The position numbers were made by a program, and so were the translations under genes. A stretch of 64,000 nucleotides of DNA, from contig NZ_LT160636.1 in assembly GCF_900048895.1 (NCBI RefSeq), positions 17,910 through 81,909 on the forward strand. The letters run 5' to 3'. The notes under the pieces were generated by a model. The model searched no databases and was not told the origin of the DNA. It was given only the letters and a program-made list of their open reading frames with translations. This document shows positions 49,070 to 58,257 of the stretch, in pieces. This DNA comes from Neglectibacter timonensis. GTDB taxonomy: Bacteria > Bacillota > Clostridia > Oscillospirales > Acutalibacteraceae. The first letter of the stretch is position 1; each line of letters begins with the position of its first letter.

Positions 49070-49959
49070 AGCTGGGAATTTCTGGACAGGCCCTGGGCGA
49101 AGTGATGTCTTTTGCAGACATCGTAAAGCTGGGCAAAAAATACGGGGTGACGGAATATGAGATCTGGCCCTGCAACGCAGGCGCGGACTGGGACTACAGG
49201 GAGGGCAGCCTGGATGACGTGAAAAAGACGGCGCGGGACGAGGGCGTGCATATCTGCTGCGTGACCTTGGGCGCAGGCTTTTCCGCAGAAGCCGCGGCTG
49301 ACCCCGGCAGGTACGCGGAATACCTTCTTCACGCAGTGGACGCGGCGGCGGAGCTGGGCGCGCCTGTGGTGAACCACTACTGTGGGGCAGTCAACCCCGG
49401 CACACAACCGGATTTCAACGTGCTGGAGCAGTACTGGCGTGCGCCGCTGGAGCGTGCCGGGAAGCTGGGAATCATCATGGCGCTGGAAAACGAGGCTCAT
49501 GACTGCACCTCCACGCCGGAGAAAATGCGCAGGATCCTGGAGTATTTCAACCACCCCAATTTCAAAACGAATTTTGACGCGGTGAACTATTTCCATGCCA
49601 GCTGCGAAGGCTTTCCCGGCGCCTATAAGGCGCTCCGCCCATTTATCGGGTACGTCCATCTGAAGAACGCCTGCCTCTATGACCCACAGGCGGGGCAGCC
49701 GGACGAAAACCGGGGTGAGCCCATGTCAGGCCTTTACGCGCCTGCCCCGATCCAGTACACCCCCATCCCCGAGGGCGCGGTGAACATCCCTGCCCTTCTC
49801 ACCAGTCTGGAACGGGACGGGGAATATACGGGCGTCTGCACTCTGGAGCCCCACACAACGCCGGAGCACGTGGAGGAATTTTATGCAAAGGAAAGCGCCT
49901 GGCTGAGAAGTCTGGGATTTTTCCGGAATCAGGAGAGCGGGAGGGACACGGCATGTTAG
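49066..49959 (+). CDS. sugar phosphate isomerase/epimerase-like TIM-barrel protein
   Basis: 297 residues. Motifs of the xylose-isomerase-like barrel are present: EYEIWPCNAGADW, GVHICCVTLG, GAPVVNHYCGAV, GIIMALENEAHDCTSTPEKM with metal-ligand Glu, FKTNFDAVNYF and VHLKNACLYD with His. The metal set Glu, Asp, His, Glu is consistent with an isomerase, epimerase or dehydratase acting on a keto sugar. It overlaps the dehydrogenase at both ends (ATGA upstream and seven bases downstream), so it works in one pathway with the two dehydrogenases. The exact sugar is unknown. Confidence 0.85.
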   Translation: MKLGISGQALGEVMSFADIVKLGKKYGVTEYEIWPCNAGADWDYREGSLDDVKKTARDEGVHICCVTLGAGFSAEAAADPGRYAEYLLHAVDAAAELGAPVVNHYCGAVNPGTQPDFNVLEQYWRAPLERAGKLGIIMALENEAHDCTSTPEKMRRILEYFNHPNFKTNFDAVNYFHASCEGFPGAYKALRPFIGYVHLKNACLYDPQAGQPDENRGEPMSGLYAPAPIQYTPIPEGAVNIPALLTSLERDGEYTGVCTLEPHTTPEHVEEFYAKESAWLRSLGFFRNQESGRDTAC

Positions 49960-50972
49960 CAGCTATTGTAGAAAGACCCCATGAATTTGTAATTAAGGAT
50001 ATCCCCAGGCCTGACGCAGGCCCCAAGCAGGTGATCATCAAGACTTTGGCCTGCTCAATCTGCAACGCCACGGATAACCACATTCTGGAGGGGATTTTCG
50101 ATGGATACCATGACCGCTATCCCCAAATCATGGGCCACGAGGTATGCGGCGAAGTGGTGGAGCTGGGAGCTGAAGTCACGGACCTGAAGCTGGGAGACCG
50201 CATCGCCCTGTATACCCCATACGGCGCTTTTGCCGAATACGTGCCTGTGGATGTGGATCCCGGTTATTATGCGGTGGTGCCGGATAACCTGTCCGACGAG
50301 GAGGCGTCGATCTGCGAGATGTTCGACGGGGCCTATACCAGCACCATAGCCTGTGCGGAGCTTACGCCGGGAGAGCGGGTGCTGATTGTGGGCGCGGGCC
50401 CGCTTGGCCTGACGGCGGCCAGCTGCGCCGCCGCCCACGGCGCGGTGGTGTGTTCAGTGGACTTCTGCCAGAACCGCCTGGATATGGCGCTGGAGCTGGG
50501 GGCACGGCATGTGTACAACCGCTCCCAGTACAGCGCGGAAGAGATCATCGGGCAGGTACGCAGGGATGTGGGAGAGATCGACCTGGCCTGCATGTGTATC
50601 GCCCTGGACCGCTCGGAGGAGCTGGACGCTTTCCTGATCCCCGTGGAGCTGCTGCGGCAGGATGGCAGGATGACCAGTGTGAATGTAGAGGTTCAGCTGA
50701 AATACCATAACCACAGGATGAATCCCTTCCATCTGAACCGCAAAAACGTCAAGTACCGCCATAACCTGGAACGGGCCGGTACCGTGGAAGACTTCCGCCG
50801 GGGGTTCCGGATGGTCTCCGAGGGCAGAGTACCGCTGGGGAAAATGATTACCCATCGCGTCACTTTGGACCAGCTGCCCTGGGCGCTGGACCTGTGCCAC
50901 AACCACCTGGACGAATGCATCAAGGTAATTGTCTATCCTAGGTTGAGCGAAGGCTTTCGGCCAACAGAATAA
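49953..50972 (+). CDS. zinc-type alcohol/sugar dehydrogenase (MDR family), second copy
   Basis: 339 residues with the MDR pattern: IPRPDAGPKQVIIKTLACSI, CSICNATDNHILEG with the zinc Cys, GHEVCGEVVELGAEV, GDRIALYTPYGAFAEY, and the nucleotide site VLIVGAGPLGLTAASCAAAHG with VDFCQNRLDMALELGA. It is not a close copy of 48089-49069, so the two probably act on different steps. The three overlapping genes look like an operon converting an uncommon sugar or polyol, perhaps the substrate of the nearby importer. Confidence 0.88.
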   Translation: MLAAIVERPHEFVIKDIPRPDAGPKQVIIKTLACSICNATDNHILEGIFDGYHDRYPQIMGHEVCGEVVELGAEVTDLKLGDRIALYTPYGAFAEYVPVDVDPGYYAVVPDNLSDEEASICEMFDGAYTSTIACAELTPGERVLIVGAGPLGLTAASCAAAHGAVVCSVDFCQNRLDMALELGARHVYNRSQYSAEEIIGQVRRDVGEIDLACMCIALDRSEELDAFLIPVELLRQDGRMTSVNVEVQLKYHNHRMNPFHLNRKNVKYRHNLERAGTVEDFRRGFRMVSEGRVPLGKMITHRVTLDQLPWALDLCHNHLDECIKVIVYPRLSEGFRPTE

Positions 50973-50979
50973 AAACAAA

Positions 50980-51019
50980 AAGCGTCCCCGTACCTTGACA
51001 TTGAGGTATGGGGACGCTT
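50980..51019 (-). terminator. terminator of the PfkB kinase gene
   Basis: AAGCGTCCCCGTACCT and AGGTATGGGGACGCTT form a 16-pair stem with an eight-base loop. On the minus strand it is followed by TTTTTGTTTTT. It also lies just past the end of the convergent dehydrogenase operon. Confidence 0.88.
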
Positions 51020-51113
51020 CTGTGTCCGGATGGGGGACAGCCGGCTTCTATTGGAAAAGACGGGCGCCGCACCCGGGGAAGCGTCCGCCGGAAGACAGCA
51101 GGACCGGGTAAGG

Positions 51114-52085
51114 CTATCTGATCAGCAGCGGCACGTTCCTCCGGCAGGCCTCGACGGCAGCTGTGTCCGGCAGGGCGGGGATGGCGCCGGGGTTCTCCGC
51201 GCATACGGCGCCCGCGGCGTTGGCAAAATCGATGAAATCCTCCAGCTCCTCTGCGGCCAGTTCACCGGGCTTTTTGCCCGACTGGACGATCTTCGCCAGC
51301 AGCGCGCCGAAGAAGCTGTCGCCGGAGCCGGTGGTGTCTTTCACTTTTGTGTCGTAGGTGTTCCGGCGCAGGGAAAACTCCGGCGTGAACACGGCGCAGC
51401 CGCTGGCGCCCAGGGTTACCACCACCAGGGAGACGCCCTGGGAGAGCAGCGCCTTTGCGCCCTCTTCCATGCCGGAAAGCCCAGTCAGCAGGGCCAGCTC
51501 CTCATCGGAAACCTTCATGATGTCGGCTTTGCCCACAAGGCTGCGCATCTGCCGGATTCCTTCATCCTTGTCCTGCCACAGGGGAGGCCGCCAGTTGGGG
51601 TCGTAAGCGGTGAGCTTCCCCTGCTGCCGGGCGTAGTCCACAAATTTCGCCACAGAGGAGCGGGAGGGCTCGGCTGTCAGCAGCAGGGAGCCGAAGCACA
51701 GCAGCCTGCATTCGTCCAGCAGGGAGAGGTCTGCCGTGTCAAAGTCCAGCCGGGTGTCCGCGCCGGGATTGCGGTAAAAGCTGAAATCCCGGTCCCCGGT
51801 CTCGCTGAGCTGCACGAAGGCAAGGCTGGTGGCTGTGCCGGAAACCAGGGAAAGCCCCTTGGTTTCCACGCCGCAGCCCTCCAGGGTGCCGCGCAGGAAA
51901 TTGCCGAACATGTCGTCGCCCACGCAGCCCAAAAAACCGGCGCTCACCCCGGCGCGGTGGGCCTGTACCGCCACGTTGGCGGGCGCGCCCCCCGGGTTCC
52001 TGGCAAATAGCAGCCTGCCGTCCTCCGTCTCCCCGGAGGGGGCAAAATCGATCAACAGCTCGCCCATGGATAAGAGTTCCGCCAT
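51114..52085 (-). CDS. PfkB-family carbohydrate kinase (fructokinase-like)
   Basis: 323 residues. Ribokinase-fold marks are LLSMGELLIDF, RNPGGAPANVAVQAHRAGV, AGFLGCVGDDMFG, AYDPNWRPPLW, VVVTLGASGCAVF and the catalytic DTTGSGDSFFGALLA, where Asp activates the sugar hydroxyl and the GSGD loop binds phosphate. The DPNWRPPLW element is typical of fructokinases. It makes a sugar phosphate from imported monosaccharide. ATG 52085 follows AAAGGCGG. A longer frame upstream would run into the EAL gene and is not used. Confidence 0.9.
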   Translation of the reverse strand: MAELLSMGELLIDFAPSGETEDGRLLFARNPGGAPANVAVQAHRAGVSAGFLGCVGDDMFGNFLRGTLEGCGVETKGLSLVSGTATSLAFVQLSETGDRDFSFYRNPGADTRLDFDTADLSLLDECRLLCFGSLLLTAEPSRSSVAKFVDYARQQGKLTAYDPNWRPPLWQDKDEGIRQMRSLVGKADIMKVSDEELALLTGLSGMEEGAKALLSQGVSLVVVTLGASGCAVFTPEFSLRRNTYDTKVKDTTGSGDSFFGALLAKIVQSGKKPGELAAEELEDFIDFANAAGAVCAENPGAIPALPDTAAVEACRRNVPLLIR

Positions 52086-52157
52086 ATTGATAAACCGCCT
52101 TTCTGATGTTTCGATAGCTCCATGATACCCTGTTCCGGAGATTTTGTAAATAAAAAT

Positions 52158-52194
52158 CGGGTTTGCCGCAAACACTTTGTGCGCGGCAAACCCG
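52158..52194 (-). terminator. terminator of the EAL-domain gene
   Basis: CGGGTTTGCCGC and GCGGCAAACCCG form a perfect 12-bp stem with a 13-base loop. On the minus strand ATTTTTATTT follows. It begins four bases past the stop codon. Confidence 0.85.
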
Positions 52195-52197
52195 AAA

Positions 52198-53484
52198 TCA
52201 TAATTGAAATTCTTCCAAAGGGACGGTTTCGCCCCGGCGCAGGAAACGCTCTTCGAATTCCTCCACGGGCATGGGCCGGTAGAAGACATAGCCCTGGATA
52301 AAATCGCAGCCCAGGGATCGCAGGTACTCCACATAGCTCCGGGATTCCACCCCCTCCGCCACCGTGCGCATGCCCAGCTCCCGGGCGGTTGCGATGATAT
52401 GCCGGAGGATAGTGCGCTCCCGCCCGTTCCCCTCCTGCTGGAACAGGGAGCGGTCGATTTTCAGAACGCCGATTTCGGAATGGGTGAGCACGCTGTAGGA
52501 GGAGAAACCGCTTCCGAAATCGTCCAGGGAACAGGAGAAACCGTATTCCCGAAGTTCGTTGACCACCTGCGTCACCCGCTCCACCTGGTTGAGCACGATG
52601 CTCTCCAGCAGCTCGAACTCAATACAGTCTGCAGGGGTATTGTATTTCTCATGGACCTCCCGGTACTGTTTGAAAAAGTAGAGGTAGTTGAACATGGAGG
52701 CGGAGAGGTTCACGCTGATTTGGATCTTTTTTCCATAGGTCTCAATCCAGCGGTTGATGGTGGCGCACACCTGTGCGAATACGCTGAGGTCCGCCAGGTC
52801 GATGATGCCGTTGCTCTCCAGGACGGGCAGGAATTCAGACACCGGGATCATGCCGCGGACAGGGTCTTCCCAGCGCATGAGAGCCTCTGCGGAGCGGACC
52901 TCCCCGGTGCGCAGGTCCACCTTGGGCTGCAGGTAAAATTTGATATGGCCCTGTTCGATGGCGGGCCGCACCAGCTCGCTGAGATCGTAATAGCGCAGCT
53001 CGGCGTCCTGGATGGACAGGCCGTACACCTCGAAATGGGAATTCCGGAAATCCCGTTCCGGGCATTTGATGCGGGCCAGGTCCGCGTTGTATTGGGCGGT
53101 GAGAAAATCCACCCCCTCCTCCAGGGGATAGATGCCAAAGCCGCAGTACACCTTGCAGGGGAACCTGGGGTCGTCCATGTCCCGGATGCGGGCGTTGATG
53201 TCGATCATACGCTGGAACACGGCCTCGTAATCCCTGGGGAACCTGAGCAGGATGTTGAAGTAATTCAGGCGCAGCCTGAAAATACAGTCTCCGTCTCCCA
53301 GCCAGCCGGAGACGATCTCGAAAACCTTGGCCATCAGCTCGTCCCCTGCCCGCCGGCCGTAGAGCCGGTTAAAGACGGGGAAACGCTTGATTTTGAGGCT
53401 GATCAGGGAGTACTCCCTGCGCTCCTGCGCGGAAAGGGCGTCGTACCGCTCCCGTAGGGCCTGTTCGTTTTTATTTTCAGACAC
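52198..53484 (-). CDS. cyclic-di-GMP phosphodiesterase, EAL domain with degenerate GGDEF
   Basis: 428 residues. Residues 30-170 fold like a GGDEF domain, but the active loop reads RLRLNYFNIL instead of RxGGDEF, so it should not make c-di-GMP. Residues 180-420 are an EAL domain with every catalytic element present: FYLQPKV, EALMRW, ISVNLSA, FELLES, LDDFGSGFSSY, LKIDRSLF, VAEGVES and the Gln in FIQGYVFYRPMP. It should hydrolyse c-di-GMP. There is no membrane segment. GTG 53484 is chosen because AGGTGA precedes it; GTG 53508 lies at the promoter's expected transcript start. Confidence 0.92.
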   Translation of the reverse strand: MSENKNEQALRERYDALSAQERREYSLISLKIKRFPVFNRLYGRRAGDELMAKVFEIVSGWLGDGDCIFRLRLNYFNILLRFPRDYEAVFQRMIDINARIRDMDDPRFPCKVYCGFGIYPLEEGVDFLTAQYNADLARIKCPERDFRNSHFEVYGLSIQDAELRYYDLSELVRPAIEQGHIKFYLQPKVDLRTGEVRSAEALMRWEDPVRGMIPVSEFLPVLESNGIIDLADLSVFAQVCATINRWIETYGKKIQISVNLSASMFNYLYFFKQYREVHEKYNTPADCIEFELLESIVLNQVERVTQVVNELREYGFSCSLDDFGSGFSSYSVLTHSEIGVLKIDRSLFQQEGNGRERTILRHIIATARELGMRTVAEGVESRSYVEYLRSLGCDFIQGYVFYRPMPVEEFEERFLRRGETVPLEEFQL

Positions 53485-53518
53485 ATACTCACCTGGTTTC
53501 CTGTTCACTTATTTTCAA

Positions 53519-53547
53519 ATTATACCAAAGCGGCAGGGAAAATACAA
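53519..53547 (-). promoter_or_regulatory. promoter of the EAL-domain gene
   Basis: TTGTAT and TATAAT on the minus strand, 17 bases apart. The expected start point lies near 53512. Confidence 0.82.
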
Positions 53548-53628
53548 TGGCGGCGGGAAAGACAGGGATAAAGTTGCTCCGCCGCCTGGATGAGGCGCAG
53601 AAAGCCTCCCTTCGGAAACCAAAAAAAT

Positions 53629-53657
53629 CCTTCCCAGGCAAACTGTGCCTGGGAAGG
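53629..53657 (-). terminator. terminator of the GT2/YfhO unit
   Basis: CCTTCCCAGGCA and TGCCTGGGAAGG form a perfect 12-bp stem with a five-base loop. On the minus strand seven Ts follow. Confidence 0.92.
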
Positions 53658-53709
53658 AACCTTTTGTCCCGGGAGGACGGGCGGGCGCAAAACAGTCTGA
53701 GCCGCTGTG

Positions 53710-54678
53710 TCAATCCTTGGGTTCGTTTTTCAGGTGGTCTTCGATCCGGTATCTGGGGCGGTCCTTTACCTCGCTGTAGATTTTGCCGATGTAGCCGCCC
53801 ACCACGCCCAGGCAGAGCATCTGCAGGCCGCCCAGCAGCCAGATGGAGCAGACGATGGCGGTCCAGCCCGAGACGGCCCAGCCTGCAAAGTAGGAGACCA
53901 GGGCGTAAAGCAGCCCGAACACGCTGAGCACGGAAATGAGGATGCCCAGGTTGGAGATGAGCTTCAAAGGCTTCACGCTGAAGCTGGTGATGCCGTCCAG
54001 GGCAAAGGAGAGCATCTTTTTCAGCGGGTATTTGGATTCCCCCGCGAACCGCTCCTGCCGGTCGTAATAGACATAGTCGCTGCGGTAGCCGATCAGCGGC
54101 ACAATGCCCCGCAGGAAGAGGTTTGTCTCCCGGTATTCCGAAAGGGCCTCCAGGGCCCGCCTGCTCATCAGGCGGTAGTCCGCGTGGTTGAACACCACGT
54201 CCACGCCCAGGACTTTCATCACCTTGTAGAAGCCCTCGGCGGTGGTGCGCTTGAACCAGGTGTCGGTGTCCCGTTTGTTGCGCACGCCGTATACCACGTC
54301 GCAGCCCTCCAGGTATTTCTCCACAAACTGGTCCAGCACGCCGGTGTCGTCCTGCAGGTCGGCGTCCAGGCTGATGGCGCAGTCGCAGGATTCCCTGGCG
54401 GTCATCAGGCCGCAGAGCAGGGCGTTTTGATGGCCCCGGTTGTGGGCCAGCTTTACCCCCTCCACATAGGGATTTTTCTCATGAAACCCGGAAATGAGGG
54501 ACCAGGTGGCGTCCCTGCTGCCGTCGTCCACCAGCAGCATCCGGCTTTCCGGGGACGCCAGCCCCTTTTCCCGCATGGAATCCAGCTTCTCCGTCAGGCG
54601 TTTCACCGTTTCCGGAAGCACCGCCTCCTCGTTATAGCAGGGAATGACAAAATAGACTACAGGTGATTGATTTTCCAT
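53710..54678 (-). CDS. GtrB/dolichol-phosphate-mannosyltransferase-like GT2
   Basis: 322 residues. The catalytic part has VYFVIPCYNEEAVLPETV, MLLVDDGSRDATW, NRGHQNALLCGL, SLDADLQDD (metal ligand) and NHADYRLMSRRALEAL. It ends with two membrane segments (about 232-285), as in GtrB-type polyprenyl-phosphate glucosyltransferases. It would load a sugar on undecaprenyl phosphate inside the membrane. The YfhO gene, 74 bp upstream on this strand, may transfer that sugar outside. AGAAAGGAACC precedes the start. Confidence 0.92.
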   Translation of the reverse strand: MENQSPVVYFVIPCYNEEAVLPETVKRLTEKLDSMREKGLASPESRMLLVDDGSRDATWSLISGFHEKNPYVEGVKLAHNRGHQNALLCGLMTARESCDCAISLDADLQDDTGVLDQFVEKYLEGCDVVYGVRNKRDTDTWFKRTTAEGFYKVMKVLGVDVVFNHADYRLMSRRALEALSEYRETNLFLRGIVPLIGYRSDYVYYDRQERFAGESKYPLKKMLSFALDGITSFSVKPLKLISNLGILISVLSVFGLLYALVSYFAGWAVSGWTAIVCSIWLLGGLQMLCLGVVGGYIGKIYSEVKDRPRYRIEDHLKNEPKD

Positions 54679-54752
54679 GAAAACAGGTTCCTTTCTCGTG
54701 ATAGGCCGGGCTGCGCCCTTCTGTGCCGGACGCGCCTCGGGGAACAGGGGAT

Positions 54753-57350
54753 TTACTTTTCGTCAGGCCCGTTCCCGGGCTGTTCCGGTAAGCCGGGCGC
54801 TTCCGGCGGTTCCTGCGCGCCGGACTCCGGTTCCTCTTCTAGCGTCCGGGGCAGAAACTCCCGGGGAATCATGGCGCCGGGACGCAGGAAAGCGGCGCGC
54901 CGGGCCTTGGCATAGTCGGAAAAACTGCCCCTGCGCAGCAGGCCGGGGTTCGCCGGAGCCGGGTCCGGGGGGAGGCGGCGTCTGGCAAAGGCCAGATAGG
55001 CGGCCAGCAGCAGCACCGAGAAGACGGTGACTGCCAGGCCGGGAATCAGGCCGGGGGTGCGGTAGGTGAATTCGATCTGCACCTTTTCCCCCCGGGGCGC
55101 CACCACAGCCATGAAGCCCACGTTGACTCGTTCAATATCCACAGGCTCCCCGTTTACCCTGGCGCTCCAGCCGGCTTCATAGGGTACGCTGAAAAATACC
55201 AGGCGTTCCCGGTCGGTGTTGATCTCCGCGGTGAAGCCGGTGTTGGTATAGGCGAAGGAGGTGCAGGCGTTCAGGCGCCGGTCGGCGCAGTCCTGCTCGA
55301 AGCTTTCTTCGGTGAAGTTCCGCCGGTCCTCCGGCAGCTCCTGCAGCAGGCCGGAGAGCCTGCGGATGGTGTCGTCCTCCAGCACAACGGCCCGGAGCAT
55401 GGCCGGCTCCCGGCTGCCCATGGAATTTTCGTCTCCCTCGCTCAAAGCGTTGAAGTCGCTGCGGGAGAGGTAGTAATCGTAGGTGAAGCCCATGGGGATA
55501 TAATTCTTGTTTTCCCAGATGTCGAAGCCGTTGGCGTTGCCGTAATAGGCCCAGCCCGGCATGGCGGGGTCGTCCAGGGATTCCCCGGCGAAATAGTCGT
55601 CGTCGTGGTCGTCGTCGAACAGCCAGTGCACCGAGGTGAGGGCCCGCAGGGCGTAGTGGGCCGCTTTCGGGCGGGAGGCCACATCCCGGGGAACGCCGAT
55701 GGAGTCGTAGAATTCCATCACCGAGCCCGGCACGATGCTGTGAAAGGCCTGGATGGAGGGGATTTCCCAGAACATGGCGGAATTGTCCAGCGATTCATAG
55801 AAGTCGGAACGGCAGCTCTGCAGGTCCGGCAGGTCGATATTCTTCCCCCCGTTGAGGGCGTAGGGGATGATATGGTCATAGGTGTATTCGGACTGGGTCT
55901 TGCCGATGGCGATGAAGAAGATGGAATAGAACACGGAAACCAGGGAAAGGCAGACCAGCGTGGCCCGCTGGAAATGCCTGCGGCTGTCTTTGCAGAAGCA
56001 GAACAGGTAGGCCACCGCGCCGATACAGATCATGGAAACAGCCACGTAGGTCCAGAACCGGGTGGGGTATTTTTCCAGGCCGAAGGTCACGTCTGTAAGC
56101 TTCCCGTCCTCTTTGGTGAGGGTGGGCATGAAGCCGATGACCGCCGCAATGGCTGCGGTGATGGTGAGCGTCCAGGTGATGGAGCGTTTCCAGTTGACCC
56201 GCTCATTTTCCAGAGCCATCACCGTGGCCAGGGCCATCATCAGGGTAAGCATGTAATACCAGCGGGCATAATAGGAGCTGTTCATCAGCTGGAAGGAGGA
56301 ATTGAGGAAGGGCACCAGGGCCATCAGGAACAGAACCCACAGCATCTTCTTGAGCCAGTGCTTCCTGCGCAGCTGCAGCCAGCCGATGACGCCGGTCATG
56401 CCGAACAGGGGCAGCCACGCGCCCAGGGATGCCCATTTCGATTCCGACTCCGGCGTGAAATTGGGCCGGGCCGGCAAGTCCGGCGGGAAGAAGAAGCACT
56501 CGAGAATGTGCAGGTAACGCTGGTTTTTGTTATAGAGCACGGCGTTCCAGCCGTTGATGTAATTGGAGGTCCGGTAATTCTGGGTGACGGTCAGCACCGA
56601 GGGGATCAGCAGCACGCAGGCCATGCCCACCCCCAGCACTGCCTCCAGCGCCAGCAGCAGGAAGTCCCGCAGGGAGATGCGCCAGCTTCTGCACAGCAGC
56701 CGCAGGAAAAAGTAGATCAGCGTGAAGGTGACCTGGCCCACGAAGAAATAGTAGTTTACAAAGCAGCAGGCGAACACGGTGAGGGCAAACAGGCCCCGCC
56801 TGCGGTTTTCCATGTATTCGTCCAGCGCGGCCAGCATCAGGGGGAAGAAGATGATGGCCTCGTGGAAGTGGTTGAAGAAAATATTGTAGATGGAAAAGCC
56901 GGAAAAGGCGTAGAGCACCGAGCCGATCAGGGCGGTGTTCCTGCTTTTGGTGTACCGGTGCAGGTAGACGTAGCCCGTCAGCGTGGCCGAGGCGAATTTC
57001 AGGATAAACAGCGGCCCCATCAGGTACTGCAGGGACTCCGACGGGAAGGGGATGGTGAGCCAGAAGAACGGGCTTCCCAGCAGGTAGAAGGAATAGGAGC
57101 CCACAAAGTTGGCCCCCAGGTCCGTCAGATGGCTCCAGCCCCAGTTTCCGGAACGGATGGCGTCATGGGCGATGCGGTAGAAAGGCACCTGCTGTACGTT
57201 GAAATCGCCGTAAAACAGGAACCTGCCCCCGTCTACCAGAAGAAACGGGAGAAAGACCAGGAACGACAGCCCCATGCCCAGAAAGAATGCTTTGAGGAAA
57301 TAGTTGTCCCTCCAGCCTCCGTTCTCTCTTTTCTTAATCGATGCTTCCAT
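54753..57350 (-). CDS. YfhO-family polytopic membrane protein
   Basis: 865 residues with at least 12 membrane segments and a large outside region from about residue 520 to 790. The family marks are FLPFLLVDGGRFLFYGDFNVQQVPF, LGANFVGSYSFYLLGSPFFW, GYVYLHRYTKSR and FNHFHEAIIFFPLMLAALDEYM. The Asp after FYGD is at the place of the GT-C catalytic acid. B. subtilis YfhO is implicated in glucosylation of lipoteichoic acid. Given the GtrB-like partner gene, a role in sugar transfer to a surface polymer is likely. Start ATG 57350 is not certain; ATG 57362 (MVITM) is four codons upstream. Confidence 0.9.
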   Translation of the reverse strand: MEASIKKRENGGWRDNYFLKAFFLGMGLSFLVFLPFLLVDGGRFLFYGDFNVQQVPFYRIAHDAIRSGNWGWSHLTDLGANFVGSYSFYLLGSPFFWLTIPFPSESLQYLMGPLFILKFASATLTGYVYLHRYTKSRNTALIGSVLYAFSGFSIYNIFFNHFHEAIIFFPLMLAALDEYMENRRRGLFALTVFACCFVNYYFFVGQVTFTLIYFFLRLLCRSWRISLRDFLLLALEAVLGVGMACVLLIPSVLTVTQNYRTSNYINGWNAVLYNKNQRYLHILECFFFPPDLPARPNFTPESESKWASLGAWLPLFGMTGVIGWLQLRRKHWLKKMLWVLFLMALVPFLNSSFQLMNSSYYARWYYMLTLMMALATVMALENERVNWKRSITWTLTITAAIAAVIGFMPTLTKEDGKLTDVTFGLEKYPTRFWTYVAVSMICIGAVAYLFCFCKDSRRHFQRATLVCLSLVSVFYSIFFIAIGKTQSEYTYDHIIPYALNGGKNIDLPDLQSCRSDFYESLDNSAMFWEIPSIQAFHSIVPGSVMEFYDSIGVPRDVASRPKAAHYALRALTSVHWLFDDDHDDDYFAGESLDDPAMPGWAYYGNANGFDIWENKNYIPMGFTYDYYLSRSDFNALSEGDENSMGSREPAMLRAVVLEDDTIRRLSGLLQELPEDRRNFTEESFEQDCADRRLNACTSFAYTNTGFTAEINTDRERLVFFSVPYEAGWSARVNGEPVDIERVNVGFMAVVAPRGEKVQIEFTYRTPGLIPGLAVTVFSVLLLAAYLAFARRRLPPDPAPANPGLLRRGSFSDYAKARRAAFLRPGAMIPREFLPRTLEEEPESGAQEPPEAPGLPEQPGNGPDEK

Positions 57351-57453
57351 AGTGATGACCATACCTTTCTGAAAGGCATCTGCGGCGGGCAAGCCGTGCA
57401 CCCCAATTCCCGCGATGCTTCGGCTTTCCCACGCGCCGCAGATTTTGATAGTA

Positions 57454-57482
57454 ATTATACCACATTCCCGGGGTGGAAGAAA
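57454..57482 (-). promoter_or_regulatory. possible promoter of the YfhO unit
   Basis: A perfect TATAAT (minus strand, 57459-57454) with a weak TTTCTT 17 bases upstream, about 100 bp before the start. Confidence 0.5.
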
Positions 57483-57511
57483 GTGGTTTTTTGATGGCAG
57501 AGGTTCCGCCA

Positions 57512-57540
57512 TTGCAAAAGCGGGCGTCTTTGAGTAAAAT
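57512..57540 (+). promoter_or_regulatory. promoter of the nucleotidase gene
   Basis: TTGCAA and TAAAAT separated by 17 bases, 32 bp upstream of the start. Confidence 0.68.
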
Positions 57541-57572
57541 AAGGATGGGCATATTTGAGGAGGGAAATTCGC

Positions 57573-58220
57573 ATGTATCATTTTTTTGCCATGCTTTCGA
57601 GAATGAAATACATCAACCGCTGGGGCCTTATGCGAAACACCAGGGCGGAGAACATCTGCGAGCACAGCCTGGACGTGGGGCTGATCGCCCATGCCCTGGC
57701 GCTGATCGGCAACAAGAAATTCGGAAAGAATTACGACGCGGAACGGGCCGCCGTGCTGGGCATGCTCCACGACGCCTCTGAAATCATCACCGGGGACATG
57801 CCCACGCCGGTGAAATACCACTCCAAAGAAATCCGCAGCGCCTACGCCGAGGTGGAGGACAGGGCGGTGGACCACCTGGTCTCCATGCTGCCCGAGGAAT
57901 TCCGGCCGGACTACGAGGAAATCATGAAGCTGAACGGGGAGAAGGACGCGGCGCTCAGGCCCTTGGTGAAAGCGGCGGACAAGATCGCGGCGGCGGTAAA
58001 ATGCGTGGAGGAGAAGAAGAGCGGCAACCGGGAATTCGTCCAGGCGGAGCAGACCATCCTCCAGAATATCCGGGACCTGCACCTGCCGGAGGCGGACTAC
58101 TACGTGAAAGAATTCCTCCCCTCCTACGGCCTCACCATTGAGGAACAGGATTATACCAGAGAGGCGGGCCTCAAGTTTGCAGAATCTTCACAACTGGTAT
58201 TTACCAAGGTGCTAAAATAA
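57573..58220 (+). CDS. yfbR: HD-domain 5'-deoxynucleotidase, YfbR-like
   Basis: 215 residues. The HD-fold metal site is visible in order: ICEHSLDVGLIAHALAL with the first His, GMLHDASEIITGDMPTPVKY with the His-Asp pair and the YfbR-typical Glu-x-x-x-Gly-Asp-Met-Pro-Thr-Pro-Val-Lys, and a later Asp in KAADKIAAAVK. YfbR cleaves deoxynucleoside monophosphates to deoxynucleosides in pool balancing. ATG 57573 follows GAGGAGGG by eight bases. The dus gene follows 37 bp later on the same strand. Confidence 0.9.
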   Translation: MYHFFAMLSRMKYINRWGLMRNTRAENICEHSLDVGLIAHALALIGNKKFGKNYDAERAAVLGMLHDASEIITGDMPTPVKYHSKEIRSAYAEVEDRAVDHLVSMLPEEFRPDYEEIMKLNGEKDAALRPLVKAADKIAAAVKCVEEKKSGNREFVQAEQTILQNIRDLHLPEADYYVKEFLPSYGLTIEEQDYTREAGLKFAESSQLVFTKVLK

Positions 58221-58257
58221 GAGCGGCCGGCAGGCCGGAGAAAGGAACAGGGAAATT

